Below are positions 8,252-23,205 of a stretch of DNA of 64,000 nucleotides, piece by piece (within the stretch, counting starts at the first letter, position 1; every line of letters starts with the position of its first letter). Where the stretch lies: contig JADJVW010000030.1 in the NCBI GenBank assembly GCA_016710365.1, positions 28,298 to 92,297 on the forward strand, in the 5' to 3' direction. The position numbers and the translations under genes are program-made. The DNA is from Candidatus Caldilinea saccharophila (GTDB lineage: Bacteria; Chloroflexota; Anaerolineae; Caldilineales; Caldilineaceae). Under the pieces are notes generated by a model that was not told where the DNA came from, searched no databases, and saw only the letters and a program-made list of their open reading frames with translations.

Positions 8252-8541
8252 CTGAATAGAGCGTCAAGACTGATTTTTCGTGTTTTGATCCGCTCTGATC
8301 CGCCTAATCCGCGCCATCCGCGTGCTATTCTTTTTGTATCGCAAGCGTGATCTCATGCGTTGAAGAATATTTGTCGATTTTTTGATTGGAGGAACGCTGT
8401 GCTACACTTGCCCCGTTTATGAAGTCGGCGGCGTTGCCGCCGATTTGCAATTCTACCGGCAGTGCAGACTAGCATCCCGGACAGGACGTTCCCTGAACAT
8501 ATCAACATAGGGCGGATTTTGTAATCCGCAGCGGGTATAAA
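8252..8541. other. Intergenic spacer with three small inverted repeats
   Basis: No gene is seen. It holds a GATCCGC-rich repeat (8284-8325), the hairpin CGGCGGCGTTGCCGCCG near 8426, and GCGGATTTTGTAATCCGC (8514-8533), which lies just before topA. These resemble short dispersed intergenic repeats seen elsewhere in the window. Confidence 0.5.
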
Positions 8542-11240
<2,699 letters not shown>

Positions 11241-11260
11241 AACGCCAGGAGGCAGCGACT

Positions 11261-11876
11261 ATGAGTAAGCGCAATAAAAAACAAAAGAAGCTGCAAAGAC
11301 AGGCTGAACTAGCCGCCAGGCCAACAGGGGCAAGTATAGTAGCACAGTGGCCTCTCTACGAGGTGCTGTTGGATGCAGGTTGGCAAGATACGGCAAATCT
11401 AGCCAGAATCCTGGTTGCACGCCAGGCGCCTGACGCCAGCAAAGTGGCAGTCGCGTACTTTCTGGCCGATCTTGCTTGTCTTGGGATCAAGAGCGTACAG
11501 GTCAAACGTTTTGCCGATCTTGTTGAGTATGAGGAATTCCGTACGCATGTCTTGACAGGGCCGCCTATGGTGCAAGCTGACCTGGATCTGGTTGCCAAGA
11601 TTCTCTACACCGCGCGCGACTATGCGTCACAGCTTGGGTTCAAGCCCGATTTTGTCTTTACACAGGCTGAATTCCTGCTGAGCGGCGCTGAGCCGGAACA
11701 TTGTCCTACGCCTGTCCCCACCGGAGGCGGAAGGCAAACCGCTTTACATCAATGGCCCTTATGACGATCCAGATCAGATCATCGCCACGCTGCGACGGAC
11801 GGTTGGGGAGGACAATTTTGACTATGTGATCCAGGCCGGCCCTGACACACGTTTCGGGTTTGACGACAAGGCATAA
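11261..11876 (+). CDS. Uncharacterised protein, one frameshift
   Basis: Starts MSKRNKKQKKLQRQAEL, 20 bp after topA on the same strand, behind CCAGGAGGCAGCGACT. A globular middle follows (WPLYEVLLDAGWQDTANLAR, then VAVAYFLADLACLGIKSVQV). Near 11720 the frame changes by one base, and the protein continues as KPLYINGPYDDPDQIIATLR to FGFDDKA at 11876. About 204 residues. The basic N-terminus followed by an alpha/beta body resembles proteins often found with SEC-C motifs, but no Cys cluster is present here. I do not recognise a family. It is likely co-transcribed with topA. Confidence 0.65.
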
Positions 11877-11928
11877 GGCAGAGACAAAACATAATCAGAT
11901 TTTTGATAGATTTCTTGGATTCTCATCC

Positions 11929-13383
11929 TCAAGAAGCATTTGATCGGTGGCCTGCCACGAATGGCTGTAAATGGCGCGCAAAAGGACGTTGCAGCGCGCC
12001 GCGGTAGTCGTCGGGATGCGCACGCAGCATCTCCCGCAGCGCCACCCCATGCTCGTTCAGAATTGAGCCAAAGGTGACGTGCAGCAATTGGCGCGCATCG
12101 AACTGGTCGAGCAGCGCCGGCAGCGCCTGATCGGCGACGGCAGCGCCCAGCGGCACATGCTCCGGTCGGCAGTCCAGAAAATAGGTCTTTTTGTCGTGAT
12201 CATAATGTTCGCGCCCGGTGTCCAACATACGCCGGAAGAGCGCCGGGTCGCGCACGGCCGCAATGCGCAGCGCCTCCAAATAGCTGGTGCCGGCCGTTTT
12301 TACACGCACAAGCATCCCCGCGTGGCGTGCGATGATGGGATAGATGCTGAACTTGTCGGAACCGGTGTGGACGCTTAGTTTGTAGCGATCAAAGTGGCGC
12401 ATCACCGCCACATGGCGCGCCAGCTCCGTCTCGAATTCGCCCAGGTCACCCATATAATCTACGCCCTTCTGGAACTTGCCCACAAAGCGCGGGGCCAGGC
12501 TGACCACAGGCGCGCCGCGTCGCAGCAGTTCGTTGGCGATGAAATAGTGCTCATGCACCGAGGTCGGCGCGTCGGTCTCATCCACCGACATTTCCAGGTC
12601 GAAGGCGGCGGCTGACGCAGCGCGCAGCGCATTTGTGATCTCCAGGGTGTGGGCGATGGCGCGACCGTATTTTGCCAGCCCGCGCAGCAGCGTTTCCTCT
12701 TCGAAATGTAACGCCAATCCGTCAAGCTCAATCGCTCGCCCGCAATAGGCGTCGTGCAGCGCGGCGTAACTCGTTTCCAAGCCAGCCCAGGGCAGCGCAT
12801 CGCACTTGGCGCGCAGTGTTGCCAGGTCGTCGGTTTGGGCGGCGTTGTCGACATGATCGCTCGGATCCACGGTGAAGAAGGTGTAACCCGCGGCCACAAA
12901 CGGCGCCACGTGCGCCACTTCTTTGACGTGATCGGCGTCAGCGCCCCACGGCGCGCGCCAGTCCAGCGCAAAGACGCCCCAGATCGCGGCTGCCATCACC
13001 TCTTCCGGCGTCCGGTGCAGACGCTCATTTTCGCGCACCGACTGCTGGGCAAAAATCGGCGCAAAGCAGCCGGTAGGGTCGGCGGCGCGCAGTGCGTCGA
13101 TATGCCCAGGCGTGGCGACGCCGATGCGGTCGCCAAAGCCGATCGAGAGGTGCGCGCCCAGCGGCTGTGGCTTGAGCCAGGGCAGATGCTCTTGCAAGGC
13201 GCGGGCATTCTGCGCCGTCAGCGGGCAGAGCAAGTCGTCGCCACGGCGCTCGCCCGCGAACCCTGCATGACGCCCACGCACGATCAACCGCCTGACGCCG
13301 TCCGGCGTCACGTTGGCTAGAAAAAAGGTGGCGCCATTGGCCTGCACACCCGATGGCGCGTGGGGCTGAATGTTTGCGTACAT
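11929..13383 (-). CDS. uxaE: Tagaturonate epimerase family protein
   Basis: 484 residues, unbroken. Signature blocks are SVDETDAPTSVHEHYFIANE, VSLAPRFVGKFQKGVDYMGD, KLSVHTGSDKFSIYPIIA, RVKTAGTSYLEALR and DPALFRRMLDTGREHYDHDK. These are characteristic of UxaE, which interconverts D-tagaturonate and D-fructuronate in hexuronate (pectin and galacturonate) breakdown. The conserved Asp-Glu, His and Lys residues in these blocks are presumably the metal and catalytic ligands. It is a single gene here, without uxaB/uxaC neighbours. The start MYANIQPH at 13383 is preceded by AGAGGAAAGCC. Confidence 0.9.
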   Translation of the reverse strand: MYANIQPHAPSGVQANGATFFLANVTPDGVRRLIVRGRHAGFAGERRGDDLLCPLTAQNARALQEHLPWLKPQPLGAHLSIGFGDRIGVATPGHIDALRAADPTGCFAPIFAQQSVRENERLHRTPEEVMAAAIWGVFALDWRAPWGADADHVKEVAHVAPFVAAGYTFFTVDPSDHVDNAAQTDDLATLRAKCDALPWAGLETSYAALHDAYCGRAIELDGLALHFEEETLLRGLAKYGRAIAHTLEITNALRAASAAAFDLEMSVDETDAPTSVHEHYFIANELLRRGAPVVSLAPRFVGKFQKGVDYMGDLGEFETELARHVAVMRHFDRYKLSVHTGSDKFSIYPIIARHAGMLVRVKTAGTSYLEALRIAAVRDPALFRRMLDTGREHYDHDKKTYFLDCRPEHVPLGAAVADQALPALLDQFDARQLLHVTFGSILNEHGVALREMLRAHPDDYRGALQRPFARHLQPFVAGHRSNAS

Positions 13384-13596
13384 AAATTTGGCTTTCCTCT
13401 GCCTACAGGTGATTGGCGCTGCAGTGATCTCAAGCGCATGTGACCATCGTCTCCTCTGACAGGAGTGTGGATTATCCTATCACAGGTGCAGGTTTGAACA
13501 ATAAGGCTGCAAACGAGAGGATACTTTTATCGGGGGAGAAGTGTTATTTGGGGCAGTATCGTCTGCAACTGGCGTTGCAAACACCGATTTTTGCGC

Positions 13597-13920
13597 TTAT
13601 CTTGCTATGGCCTCGTGCAACAGAGGACGAAATTTATATCCGTAGATAATCTGTCCTTCATCACCCTCTTCGCGCAGCTTACGCGTTACCATCTCAACGC
13701 GCATGCCGATTTTGATGTCCTGCGTATCGACGTCGGTAAGCTGCGCTGTCACCATTGGGCCTTCATCCAACTTGATTAAGGCAACACTATAAGGCTTCTG
13801 ATCTTCATAGCCTTGCGGTACGTTGTACATGGTGGTGAAGCTGAAAACTTCTCCATGCCCGCTCAGCGGCGCGGAAACAGAGCCCCCGTTCCCCCGCTGG
13901 TTACCTAAATGGCCGACCAT
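13597..13920 (-). CDS. DUF35 OB-fold protein (C-terminal part)
   Basis: 107 residues: GHGEVFSFTTMYNVPQGYED, then PYSVALIKLDEGPMVTAQLT and KIGMRVEMVTRKLREEG match the OB-fold half of DUF35 proteins. These bind the thiolase/HMG-CoA synthase complex and pass acetoacetyl-CoA between them in archaeal mevalonate synthesis. It begins at the ATG that overlaps the stop of the zinc-ribbon ORF (TGATG). In most relatives both halves are one protein with a short linker; here some 45 extra residues and a stop lie between them. It could be a frameshift artefact or a genuine split. Confidence 0.8.
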   Translation of the reverse strand: MVGHLGNQRGNGGSVSAPLSGHGEVFSFTTMYNVPQGYEDQKPYSVALIKLDEGPMVTAQLTDVDTQDIKIGMRVEMVTRKLREEGDEGQIIYGYKFRPLLHEAIAR

Positions 13921-14138
13921 CAGTCATCTCCCGCCATGACCACCTGAGTTGCAAGAGGCGCCGCCATCGCACCAAAGTCGAAGATCGGCGCGGCTTTTGC
14001 CCCATGCTCATGCATTGGTTTGTGACAATGGGGACAGACCTGGCGCGGCGGGAAAACCGCACGTTCGCAGTGATTGCAAACTTCACCTTGCAGGCTGTAT
14101 CGTTGTTTCTTCGTGCGCCACATATTGGGAATTGCCAT
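13920..14138 (-). CDS. DUF35 zinc-ribbon protein (N-terminal part)
   Basis: Starts MAIPNMWRTKKQRYSL and carries the rubredoxin-like zinc ribbon with CNHC (EVCNHCERAVFPPRQVC) and CPHC. This is the normal N-terminus of DUF35 acyl-CoA-binding proteins. The ribbon is followed by an Ala-rich stretch (FDFGAMAAPLATQVVMAG) and a stop at 13920 that overlaps the start of the OB-fold ORF. Together the two ORFs look like one DUF35 gene next to thiolase on the same strand, so they likely share an operon and a complex with it. Confidence 0.75.
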   Translation of the reverse strand: MAIPNMWRTKKQRYSLQGEVCNHCERAVFPPRQVCPHCHKPMHEHGAKAAPIFDFGAMAAPLATQVVMAGDD

Positions 14139-14468
14139 ATTGATTCTACCTCGAACTTGTTCTGATTGCTTCGTCATCAAACTGTGCATTACCGTGCATT
14201 GCTGTGTGTTGTTGACTCACATCGTACGCATCGCACTGTTTTAGCATATGGGGCGCAGCATAGCAGTTCGGGACTCTCAATTCCTATCTGCCTGCTCTGA
14301 GCATCAGTTTGATAGGTTTTGACAGCGATTATGAACAATATTGTAGAATAATTGCCGAGATTTTGTATTGCCTTTGCACGACGGCGACGGAAAAAGAAGC
14401 ATCTGTCCGCCGCGATAAGATCGTCAAAACGGTAGGGTCTGATCGTCAAAAGCGTGGCGCGTGCTGGA
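14139..14468. other. Spacer between thiolase and DUF35 genes
   Basis: About 330 bp without a credible gene. Short open frames exist on both strands but have no ribosome-binding site or recognisable content. No strong terminator is seen, so transcription from thiolase into DUF35 is possible. Confidence 0.5.
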
Positions 14469-15632
<1,164 letters not shown>

Positions 15633-15909
15633 AAAACCTCCCCACACAAATCAAAAAGCCAGCGCGTCCAGGAGAATGCAATGCGACCATTGATGGCTCT
15701 GGCGCGGAAAAACTTCCTGACTGCTGGCTCACGTAAGTCGATATGTACTGGCGCCTGGCTCGACCGATGCTTTACAAGCAACTGCTTCATAAGCAACGCC
15801 GAGGAAGCTGCAAAATTTCAGGCCACGCTGCTGTCGGAGCTTATTATAGTGGTTCTATCGAAAAAGGGATGTAATGGCTATCGGCTTGTCATGCGATGAC
15901 AGGTTGAGG

Positions 15910-16527
15910 TTATCCGGCAACGGCAACCGAGGAAGTGGTGCGCCAATCTGCAATGCGGGCGCGGGTTTGCTCCCAATCGATGTGGGTGAAACTTTTCATG
16001 CCTAATTGATGCGCTGTTGCGACGTTTTCTGCGGAATCGTCGATATAAAGCACCTGGCCGGCAGACAGATTGAGCAACTCCAGCGCCAGCTCGAAAATGT
16101 CCGGGTTGGGTTTGAGCAACCCCACTTCGTTGCTCATAATCACTAACTCGAATTGCTTCAATTCGGGGATGTGAACGTCCAGCCAGGCAACATGACTGGC
16201 ATTGGTGTTGCTGATGGCGCCAATCAATAACTCGCCATCCACTTGTAACCCTGCGGCGTAGGATAGCGCGTCCTCGTTGCGAGTGATGCCGGCAGAGAAC
16301 GCCTGCTCGAATTGTTCCAAGGAGACGTCGGCGTCAAACTGCTCATTCAGCAAGGCGCGCACCTGTTCTGGCGTAATTTCGCCAAGCCCGAACGCCTGAC
16401 TGATTTTCGCATAGAGGGCGCTGACGCGGGCCGGATCGACGCCGTACAATAGGGCGACAGCCTCTAAAGTCCGGCTATGGTGGTACCACACCAGAACATT
16501 GCCGATATCAAAGAGAATTGCCTGCAT
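15910..16527 (-). CDS. HAD-superfamily hydrolase (subfamily IA, YihX-like)
   Basis: 205 residues. Motif I is LFDIGNVLVWYHHS at the N-terminus, where the second Asp of DxD is replaced by Gly-Asn as in the DLGNV-type branch (YihX and relatives). Motif II is AISNTNASH, motif III KPNPDIF and motif IV YIDDSAENV. The helical cap lies between residues 15 and 85. It probably dephosphorylates a sugar phosphate or similar small molecule; the substrate is not predictable. The start codon is three bases from the stop of the upstream small membrane gene, so the two are co-transcribed. Confidence 0.88.
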   Translation of the reverse strand: MQAILFDIGNVLVWYHHSRTLEAVALLYGVDPARVSALYAKISQAFGLGEITPEQVRALLNEQFDADVSLEQFEQAFSAGITRNEDALSYAAGLQVDGELLIGAISNTNASHVAWLDVHIPELKQFELVIMSNEVGLLKPNPDIFELALELLNLSAGQVLYIDDSAENVATAHQLGMKSFTHIDWEQTRARIADWRTTSSVAVAG

Positions 16528-16530
16528 AAG

Positions 16531-16707
16531 TCACGATCCGTGGATGGCTACGGCCAGCACAACGAGGAAACCGGTCAGGCCGAGCAGGGCGATAAACAAG
16601 GCGATGAAGAAGCGACGGCGAAAACGGAGATGGCTTTTAGCGGTGGAGGCGCCGAACTGCGAGGCGTCGATTTCAGGACGAAACATCGGCTGTTGGCGTT
16701 GCCGCAT
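16531..16707 (-). CDS. Small single-pass membrane protein
   Basis: 58 residues from MRQRQQPMFRPEIDASQFG to AVAIHGS. One strong C-terminal transmembrane segment, RRFFIALFIALLGLTGFLVV, is preceded by a basic stretch (HLRFRR), so the N-terminus should stay in the cytoplasm. The frame is open to 16809, but the Met at 16707 gives the most plausible start. It lies directly upstream of the HAD gene with three bases between. Family and function unknown. Confidence 0.55.
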   Translation of the reverse strand: MRQRQQPMFRPEIDASQFGASTAKSHLRFRRRFFIALFIALLGLTGFLVVLAVAIHGS

Positions 16708-17040
16708 GATCAAGTTCCCGTTAACATTTTGAACGGTGCTGGAAACATAACCAACAGCGTCCTCACTTGAATTGGCTCCAGTATAGTGGCGGGCAACACG
16801 GCGCGTCAACCAACGACTAACCTACGGGTGCATTTCATTGTTACTTTGTTCAGGGTTAATTTGTTCGACCAGGTTTGGCGGGTGGATATGTTTGCAGGAA
16901 ATGCAGCGCGTCATGTATGCTTCATGCCAGACGCCCCTCGTGTTGTATATGGCGGCACGCATTGATGCTGGTCGCTCCGCATCCTCCACGTCACTGGGGA
17001 CTTATCTTCCTTTGTGGACAGCCAATAGAGAGAGCAATCC

Positions 17041-19440
17041 GTGCCTGTTCTTGTACTTTGCCTGACACTCATCTTTGTCTCAGCGCCATTTTTCTGGTTG
17101 ATCAAACCCCATCGAACATTGGCGTTCGCCTGGCTGGCCGCGCTGCCGCCGGCCGCGGTGACGGTCTGGCAGGCATTGCAACTGCCTGTCATCGCCAGCG
17201 GCGCCACTTTGACCGAACGCTATGTGTGGGCGCCCACCCTGGGGTTGGAGATTGCCCTGCGCTTGGATGGCCTGTCGCTCTTCTTTGGCCTCATCGTCAC
17301 CGGCATTGGCGCCTGTATCGCTTTTTACACCGCTTATTATTTCGAGAAGGATGCGCGCCAGGGTTTCTTTTACCTGCTGCTTTATGCGTTTATGGGCAGT
17401 ATGTTGGGGCTGGTCTGGTCGGATGACCTGCTGACCATGTTCGTCTTCTGGGAAGGGACGAGCATCACCAGCTATCTGTTGATCGCGTTCAAAACCGACA
17501 ATAAGGCCGCCACTGAAGGCGCACGTCGCGCCTTGATCGTAACGTCCGTTGGCGCGCTGTCCATGCTGGCCGGCATGATCGTGCTGGGTCTGCACGTGGG
17601 TTCGTTCAACATCAGCACAATCCTTGCGACGCCAAACATTGCCTCCGCGGCTGTGACGCCGGTCGCGTTGGCGCTGATCTTCCTGGGTGCATTCACCAAG
17701 TCGGCGCAATTTCCTTTTCAATTTTGGCTGCCAGGCGCCATGGCCGCACCGACTCCCGCCAGCGCTTATCTCCACTCAGCGACAATGGTGAAAGCTGGCA
17801 TCTTCTTGCTCGCACGCCTGCACCCAGCCTTCAGCGAGCTGCCGATGTGGTTCTGGACGCTTTTCCTCGTCGGCGGCGTCACGATGGTGCTGGGCGGGGT
17901 GAGCGCGATCCGCTACACCGACATGAAGGCGCTGCTGGCCTACGCCACGGTCGCCATCCTCGGCATGTTGGTCATGCTACTGGCCTTTCGCGAGGAATAC
18001 GCGTACGAGGCGTTTGTCGTGATGGTGGCCGCGCACGCGCTCTATAAGGCGCCGCTTTTCCTCAGCGCGGGCATCGTCGACCATGCCATGGGCACGCGCG
18101 ATTTGCGCAAGCTGGCCGGGTTGGCGCGCAGCCTGCCGGTGGTCATGGTCACTGTCGTGCTGGCCGCGCTGGCGATGGCCGGCGTGCCGCCGACGCTGGG
18201 CTTTTTGGCCAAAGAGTTGGTGCTGGAGAATTTTTACGACCTGTACGAACACGGCGATTTGATCGCCGGCGGTGTAGGGTATGTTGCGGCGGCTGTCGCC
18301 TCGCTCTTTATGGTAGGCGCGATCCTGGCGCTGGTGTGGGAAGCCTTCTTCCGACGCCGGCCCGATGAAGAGGGCGCGCATTTGCATCACGCGCCCTCAT
18401 TCGGGTTCGTGGCGCCGGCGCTCCTGCTGACTGTGATTGGCGCGACGGGAGCATTGTTTACCGACGCCTACGCCAATCTATTGTTTGCGCCCGCGATTGC
18501 CGCCATTTCTGGGGAGACGGTCGAACTCGAGTTTAAGCTGTGGCATGGGTTTACACCGGTGTTGATTACCAGCTTGGTGATTTTGGCGCTGGGCTTCCTC
18601 GTCTTTCTGGGGCGCGGGCTGTTGCGCCGTGGCTTTGCCCGCACCTCGCCGCGGCTCAGCTCGCTGGTTGCCTATGACGCTACGATCAACGGCGTTTATC
18701 GGCTTGCCAACCGGGTGACGACGCTGATCCAGGGCAGCCCGATGGCGCCGCAGTTGAGCGTCACGCTGCTGGCCGGGGTGGCAGTGATGGTGTACGCCCT
18801 GTTTTTCACGAATGCCCAGACCAGCGTTCTGCTCGATTCGCTGGAAATTCCGAGCATCCCCGAATGGTTGATCTTTGTGCTGGCGATCTTTGGCGCGCTG
18901 ACCACCGTGCGCGCCCGTTCGCGGCTGAGCGCCATCATTGCGCTGGGTGTGGTGGGCGTAACGGTGACGTTGTTCTTCGTCGTCTTTGGCGCTCCCGATT
19001 TGGCGCTCACCCAGTTGTTGATCGAAGTGCTTACGGTGATTTTGCTGGTGCTTGTCTTTTTCAGGGTGCGCCCCGACCCTCAGCTCGCGTCGGATGGGCG
19101 CACGCCCTTTCGGTTGTTTGTCGCGTTTGCCATGGGGTTCTTTGGTTTTGCCGTCGTCATGGTCAACCACCTGAGTCAGGTGGGCGAGAGCATCAGCCCC
19201 TACTTTATCGAAAATTCACTGTCGATCGGTAAAGGCGCCAATGTGGTGAATGTGATTCTGGTCGACATACGCGGCTATGACACGATGGGAGAAATCACGG
19301 TGCTGAGCGTGGCGGCGTTGGGTGGCTATGCGCTGCTGCGCAGCCCACAATTGCACGCCCTGCGGCAGCGCATCAACGCGGCGCGGCGCAGCCAGCAGCC
19401 GGCGCAAGAGCAGAAGATAGGGGGGCCAGGCCATGACTGA
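17041..19440 (+). CDS. mrpA: Mrp antiporter subunit A
   Basis: 799 residues, close to the 800 or so of typical MrpA. The first 500 residues form a NuoL/ND5-like proton-pumping core (FVFWEGTSITSYLLIAFK, FTKSAQFPFQFWLPGAMAAP, SAYLHSATMVKAGIFLLAR). The C-terminal 250 hold the extra MrpA helices (RSRLSAIIALGVVGVTVTLF, GAPDLALTQLLIEVLTV) and end in a soluble tail. It is the largest subunit of the multisubunit Na+(K+)/H+ antiporter in the cytoplasmic membrane, used for sodium and pH homeostasis. The start is GTG at 17041 after AGAGAGCAATCC. It overlaps mrpB by eight bases and heads a seven-gene operon. Confidence 0.95.
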   Translation: MPVLVLCLTLIFVSAPFFWLIKPHRTLAFAWLAALPPAAVTVWQALQLPVIASGATLTERYVWAPTLGLEIALRLDGLSLFFGLIVTGIGACIAFYTAYYFEKDARQGFFYLLLYAFMGSMLGLVWSDDLLTMFVFWEGTSITSYLLIAFKTDNKAATEGARRALIVTSVGALSMLAGMIVLGLHVGSFNISTILATPNIASAAVTPVALALIFLGAFTKSAQFPFQFWLPGAMAAPTPASAYLHSATMVKAGIFLLARLHPAFSELPMWFWTLFLVGGVTMVLGGVSAIRYTDMKALLAYATVAILGMLVMLLAFREEYAYEAFVVMVAAHALYKAPLFLSAGIVDHAMGTRDLRKLAGLARSLPVVMVTVVLAALAMAGVPPTLGFLAKELVLENFYDLYEHGDLIAGGVGYVAAAVASLFMVGAILALVWEAFFRRRPDEEGAHLHHAPSFGFVAPALLLTVIGATGALFTDAYANLLFAPAIAAISGETVELEFKLWHGFTPVLITSLVILALGFLVFLGRGLLRRGFARTSPRLSSLVAYDATINGVYRLANRVTTLIQGSPMAPQLSVTLLAGVAVMVYALFFTNAQTSVLLDSLEIPSIPEWLIFVLAIFGALTTVRARSRLSAIIALGVVGVTVTLFFVVFGAPDLALTQLLIEVLTVILLVLVFFRVRPDPQLASDGRTPFRLFVAFAMGFFGFAVVMVNHLSQVGESISPYFIENSLSIGKGANVVNVILVDIRGYDTMGEITVLSVAALGGYALLRSPQLHALRQRINAARRSQQPAQEQKIGGPGHD

Positions 19441-19888
19441 GATTTATCTACGGCTCGTCGATCTGATTTTGACGCCGATCATCATGTTGATCGCCATCAT
19501 GCTCTTCTTGCGCGGCCACGACTTGCCCGGCGGTGGGTTTATTGCTGGCTTGGTCTTTGCGTCGGCGATCGAGTTGACGATCCTGGCGCGCGGCGCCGAG
19601 GCGACGCGCGCGCGCTACGGGCCATGGCTGGTGCCGCTGGTCGGCCTCGGTTTGAGCGCAGCCGTCACCGCGGGGCTGATTGGCATCTATGGCGGCGGTT
19701 TTTTCCGCAGCATGTGGATCGAGTTCTATCTCGGTGCGGAAAAAGTGAAGTTTGGCACGCCGCAGTTGTTTGACTTGGGCGTCATGCTGGTGGTCATCGG
19801 CATGGCAATCACCTACCTGTCGCGCCTGAGCGAGACTGCTGAGCTAGCAATACGCGAAAATCAGAGTGAAGAAGGCGGACAATCATGA
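19433..19888 (+). CDS. mrpB: Mrp antiporter subunit B
   Basis: 151 residues. Four predicted helices and the block LFLRGHDLPGGGFIAGLVFA match the MnhB/MrpB domain. It starts inside the last codons of mrpA and is translated in a coupled manner. The C-terminal tail is acidic (NQSEEGGQS). Confidence 0.93.
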   Translation: MTEIYLRLVDLILTPIIMLIAIMLFLRGHDLPGGGFIAGLVFASAIELTILARGAEATRARYGPWLVPLVGLGLSAAVTAGLIGIYGGGFFRSMWIEFYLGAEKVKFGTPQLFDLGVMLVVIGMAITYLSRLSETAELAIRENQSEEGGQS

Positions 19889-19925
19889 AGATGGGTCGCC
19901 CCTTTCACCAACATGGAGACAGCGC

Positions 19926-20410
19926 ATGACGGCATTTATGCTGGCGTTATTGGTGGGTGTGCTCTTTGCTTGTGGCGCGTATATGGTCATGCTGCGCGGG
20001 CAGATCAAGCTCGTGCTGGGGCTTGGGTTGATCACCCACGCGGTCAACCTGGCGCTCTTTGGCACGGGACGGCTGACGCGCGGCGCGCCGCCGATCTTGC
20101 CGCATGAGGGTGAGATGACGGCTGCCATGGCGAGCCAGTTTGCCGACCCGCTGCCACAGGCGCTGATCCTGACCGCCATTGTCATCAGCTTTGGCGTGAC
20201 TGCGTTTATCGTCGTGTTGATCTATCGTCGCGACGCGTTGACAGGCAGCGACCTGGCGCCTGGTGAACTGGCGATGGTAATCAACACCTCCGATCCGTTT
20301 GCTGCATTTGATCTGCGCGCTACGCTGCCCGAAGCCGCCGATGATTACGACATTTTGCAATATGAACTGGACGAAGTCTATAACCGTCCCAACCCAGAGG
20401 TAGCGCACGA

Positions 20411-20414
<4 letters not shown>
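19926..20414 (+). CDS. mrpC: Mrp antiporter subunit C with C-terminal extension
   Basis: 162 residues. The first 110 match MrpC/NuoK (FACGAYMVMLRGQIKLVLGL, ADPLPQALILTAIVISFGVT). About 45 hydrophilic residues follow (FDLRATLPEAADDYDILQYE), longer than the usual 113-residue MrpC. The start at 19926 follows GGAGACAGCGC; the frame opens earlier, within mrpB. Its last bases overlap the start of mrpD (ATGA). Confidence 0.93.
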
Positions 20415-22027
<1,613 letters not shown>

Positions 22028-22031
22028 CACA

Positions 22032-22523
22032 ATGAATACCCGCAATGTCTTCTTGATGAACCTGTTATTGGCGGTGCTGTGGGCAGCGCTTCACGCCGAC
22101 CTGAGCGTCACGACGTTCATCATTGGCTTTCTGTTTGGCTTCCTGTTGTTGTCGGTTGCGCACCGCGGCTATGGCGCTACGGTAGTTGGCGTGGCCGGGT
22201 TTATTCTGTTTCTCATCCGCGCCATTATCGTCAGCAGCATTCAAGTGGCTGGTTACGTGCTGGCGCCCACGCTGCGCCTCGATCAGGGTATCATCGAGAT
22301 CCCTTTGGAGGCGCGCAGTGACCTGGAGATTGCCATCCTCGCCAGTTCGATCACATTGACGCCTGGCACCTTGAGCGTCGATGTCGGACGATCCTCGACG
22401 GGCCAGCGCGTGCTCTACGTGCACAATCTGGTCATGGGCGATGCTGATGCAGTGCGCAACTCTATCAAAATTGATTTTGAACGTCGCATTCTGCGCGTGA
22501 CGCGAGGAGGCATGACCGGATGA
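22032..22523 (+). CDS. mrpE: Mrp antiporter subunit E
   Basis: 163 residues from MNTRNVFLMNLLLAVLWAAL. Two or three N-terminal helices are followed by a soluble C-terminal domain with SSITLTPGTLSVDVG and VLYVHNLVMGDADAV, diagnostic for MrpE/MnhE. It ends in an ATGA overlap with mrpF. Confidence 0.93.
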   Translation: MNTRNVFLMNLLLAVLWAALHADLSVTTFIIGFLFGFLLLSVAHRGYGATVVGVAGFILFLIRAIIVSSIQVAGYVLAPTLRLDQGIIEIPLEARSDLEIAILASSITLTPGTLSVDVGRSSTGQRVLYVHNLVMGDADAVRNSIKIDFERRILRVTRGGMTG

Positions 22524-22810
22524 ACATGGAAAACTGGATCGACGTCACCCTCGTCATCTTGGCGATTTCTTTGTTGGTCTGCTTTGTTCGTTTGTATATT
22601 GGCCCCAACCCGCCCAACCGCGCGGTTGCGTTCGACACGATCGCCATTCATGCGGTGGGCGTCTTTGCCTTGCTCTCCATGCGCAACGACGCACCGGAAT
22701 TGTTGGACGCGGCCATCGTCACTGCTGTGCTCGGCTTTGTTGGCACGATGATGTTTGCACGCTATATTGAGAAATCCAATCTGCAGGATTGGGAATCGGA
22801 CGAGGAGTAG
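22520..22810 (+). CDS. mrpF: Mrp antiporter subunit F
   Basis: 96 residues, three helices, with VRLYIGPNPPNRAVAFDTIA and LDAAIVTAVLGFVGTMMFAR typical of MrpF. It ends with TAG seven bases before mrpG. Confidence 0.93.
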   Translation: MNMENWIDVTLVILAISLLVCFVRLYIGPNPPNRAVAFDTIAIHAVGVFALLSMRNDAPELLDAAIVTAVLGFVGTMMFARYIEKSNLQDWESDEE

Positions 22811-22817
22811 CCGGGCT

Positions 22818-23205
22818 ATGACCACGGGGCAAATTGCGATTATCGTGCTGATTTTGTTGGGCGCCGGCTTTATGCTGATCAGCGCCATCGGCATTGTGCG
22901 CCTTCCCGATGTATTCTCGCGTATGCACGCGGCCGGCAAGGCATCGACGGTCGGCATCAGTTGCCTGCTGCTGGGCGCCGGCTTCTTTTTTCTGGATGAA
23001 TTCCTCTTTTACCGCATGATCGTGTTGATCGCTGATCTTTGCGACCGCGCCGATTTCGACGACGGCGTTGGCAAGAGCGGTCTATAACAACGAACCTTCC
23101 CTGCGCAAGCAACTCAGGCATGATGAAATGGCTGGGCCCATTGCAGAGACTATCAGTGCACCGCCGGCTGACGGCAGCGACGCCATCCTGACAACGCTGC
23201 CTTGA
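22818..23205 (+). CDS. mrpG: Mrp antiporter subunit G, one frameshift
   Basis: Starts MTTGQIAIIVLILLGAGFML and carries the MrpG block RLPDVFSRMHAAGKASTVGI. At about 23028 the frame slips by one base. The shifted frame reads LIFATAPISTTALARAVYNN, the conserved third helix of MrpG, and continues as a hydrophilic tail to a stop at 23205. About 128 residues in all. The uncorrected frame ends at 23087 with an unrelated tail. The true stop codon falls in the first unit of the tandem repeat that follows. Confidence 0.9.

Noticed and set aside
14189..14449. 86-residue minus-strand ORF between thiolase and DUF35
   Set aside because: No ribosome-binding site, no recognisable domain, mixed composition.
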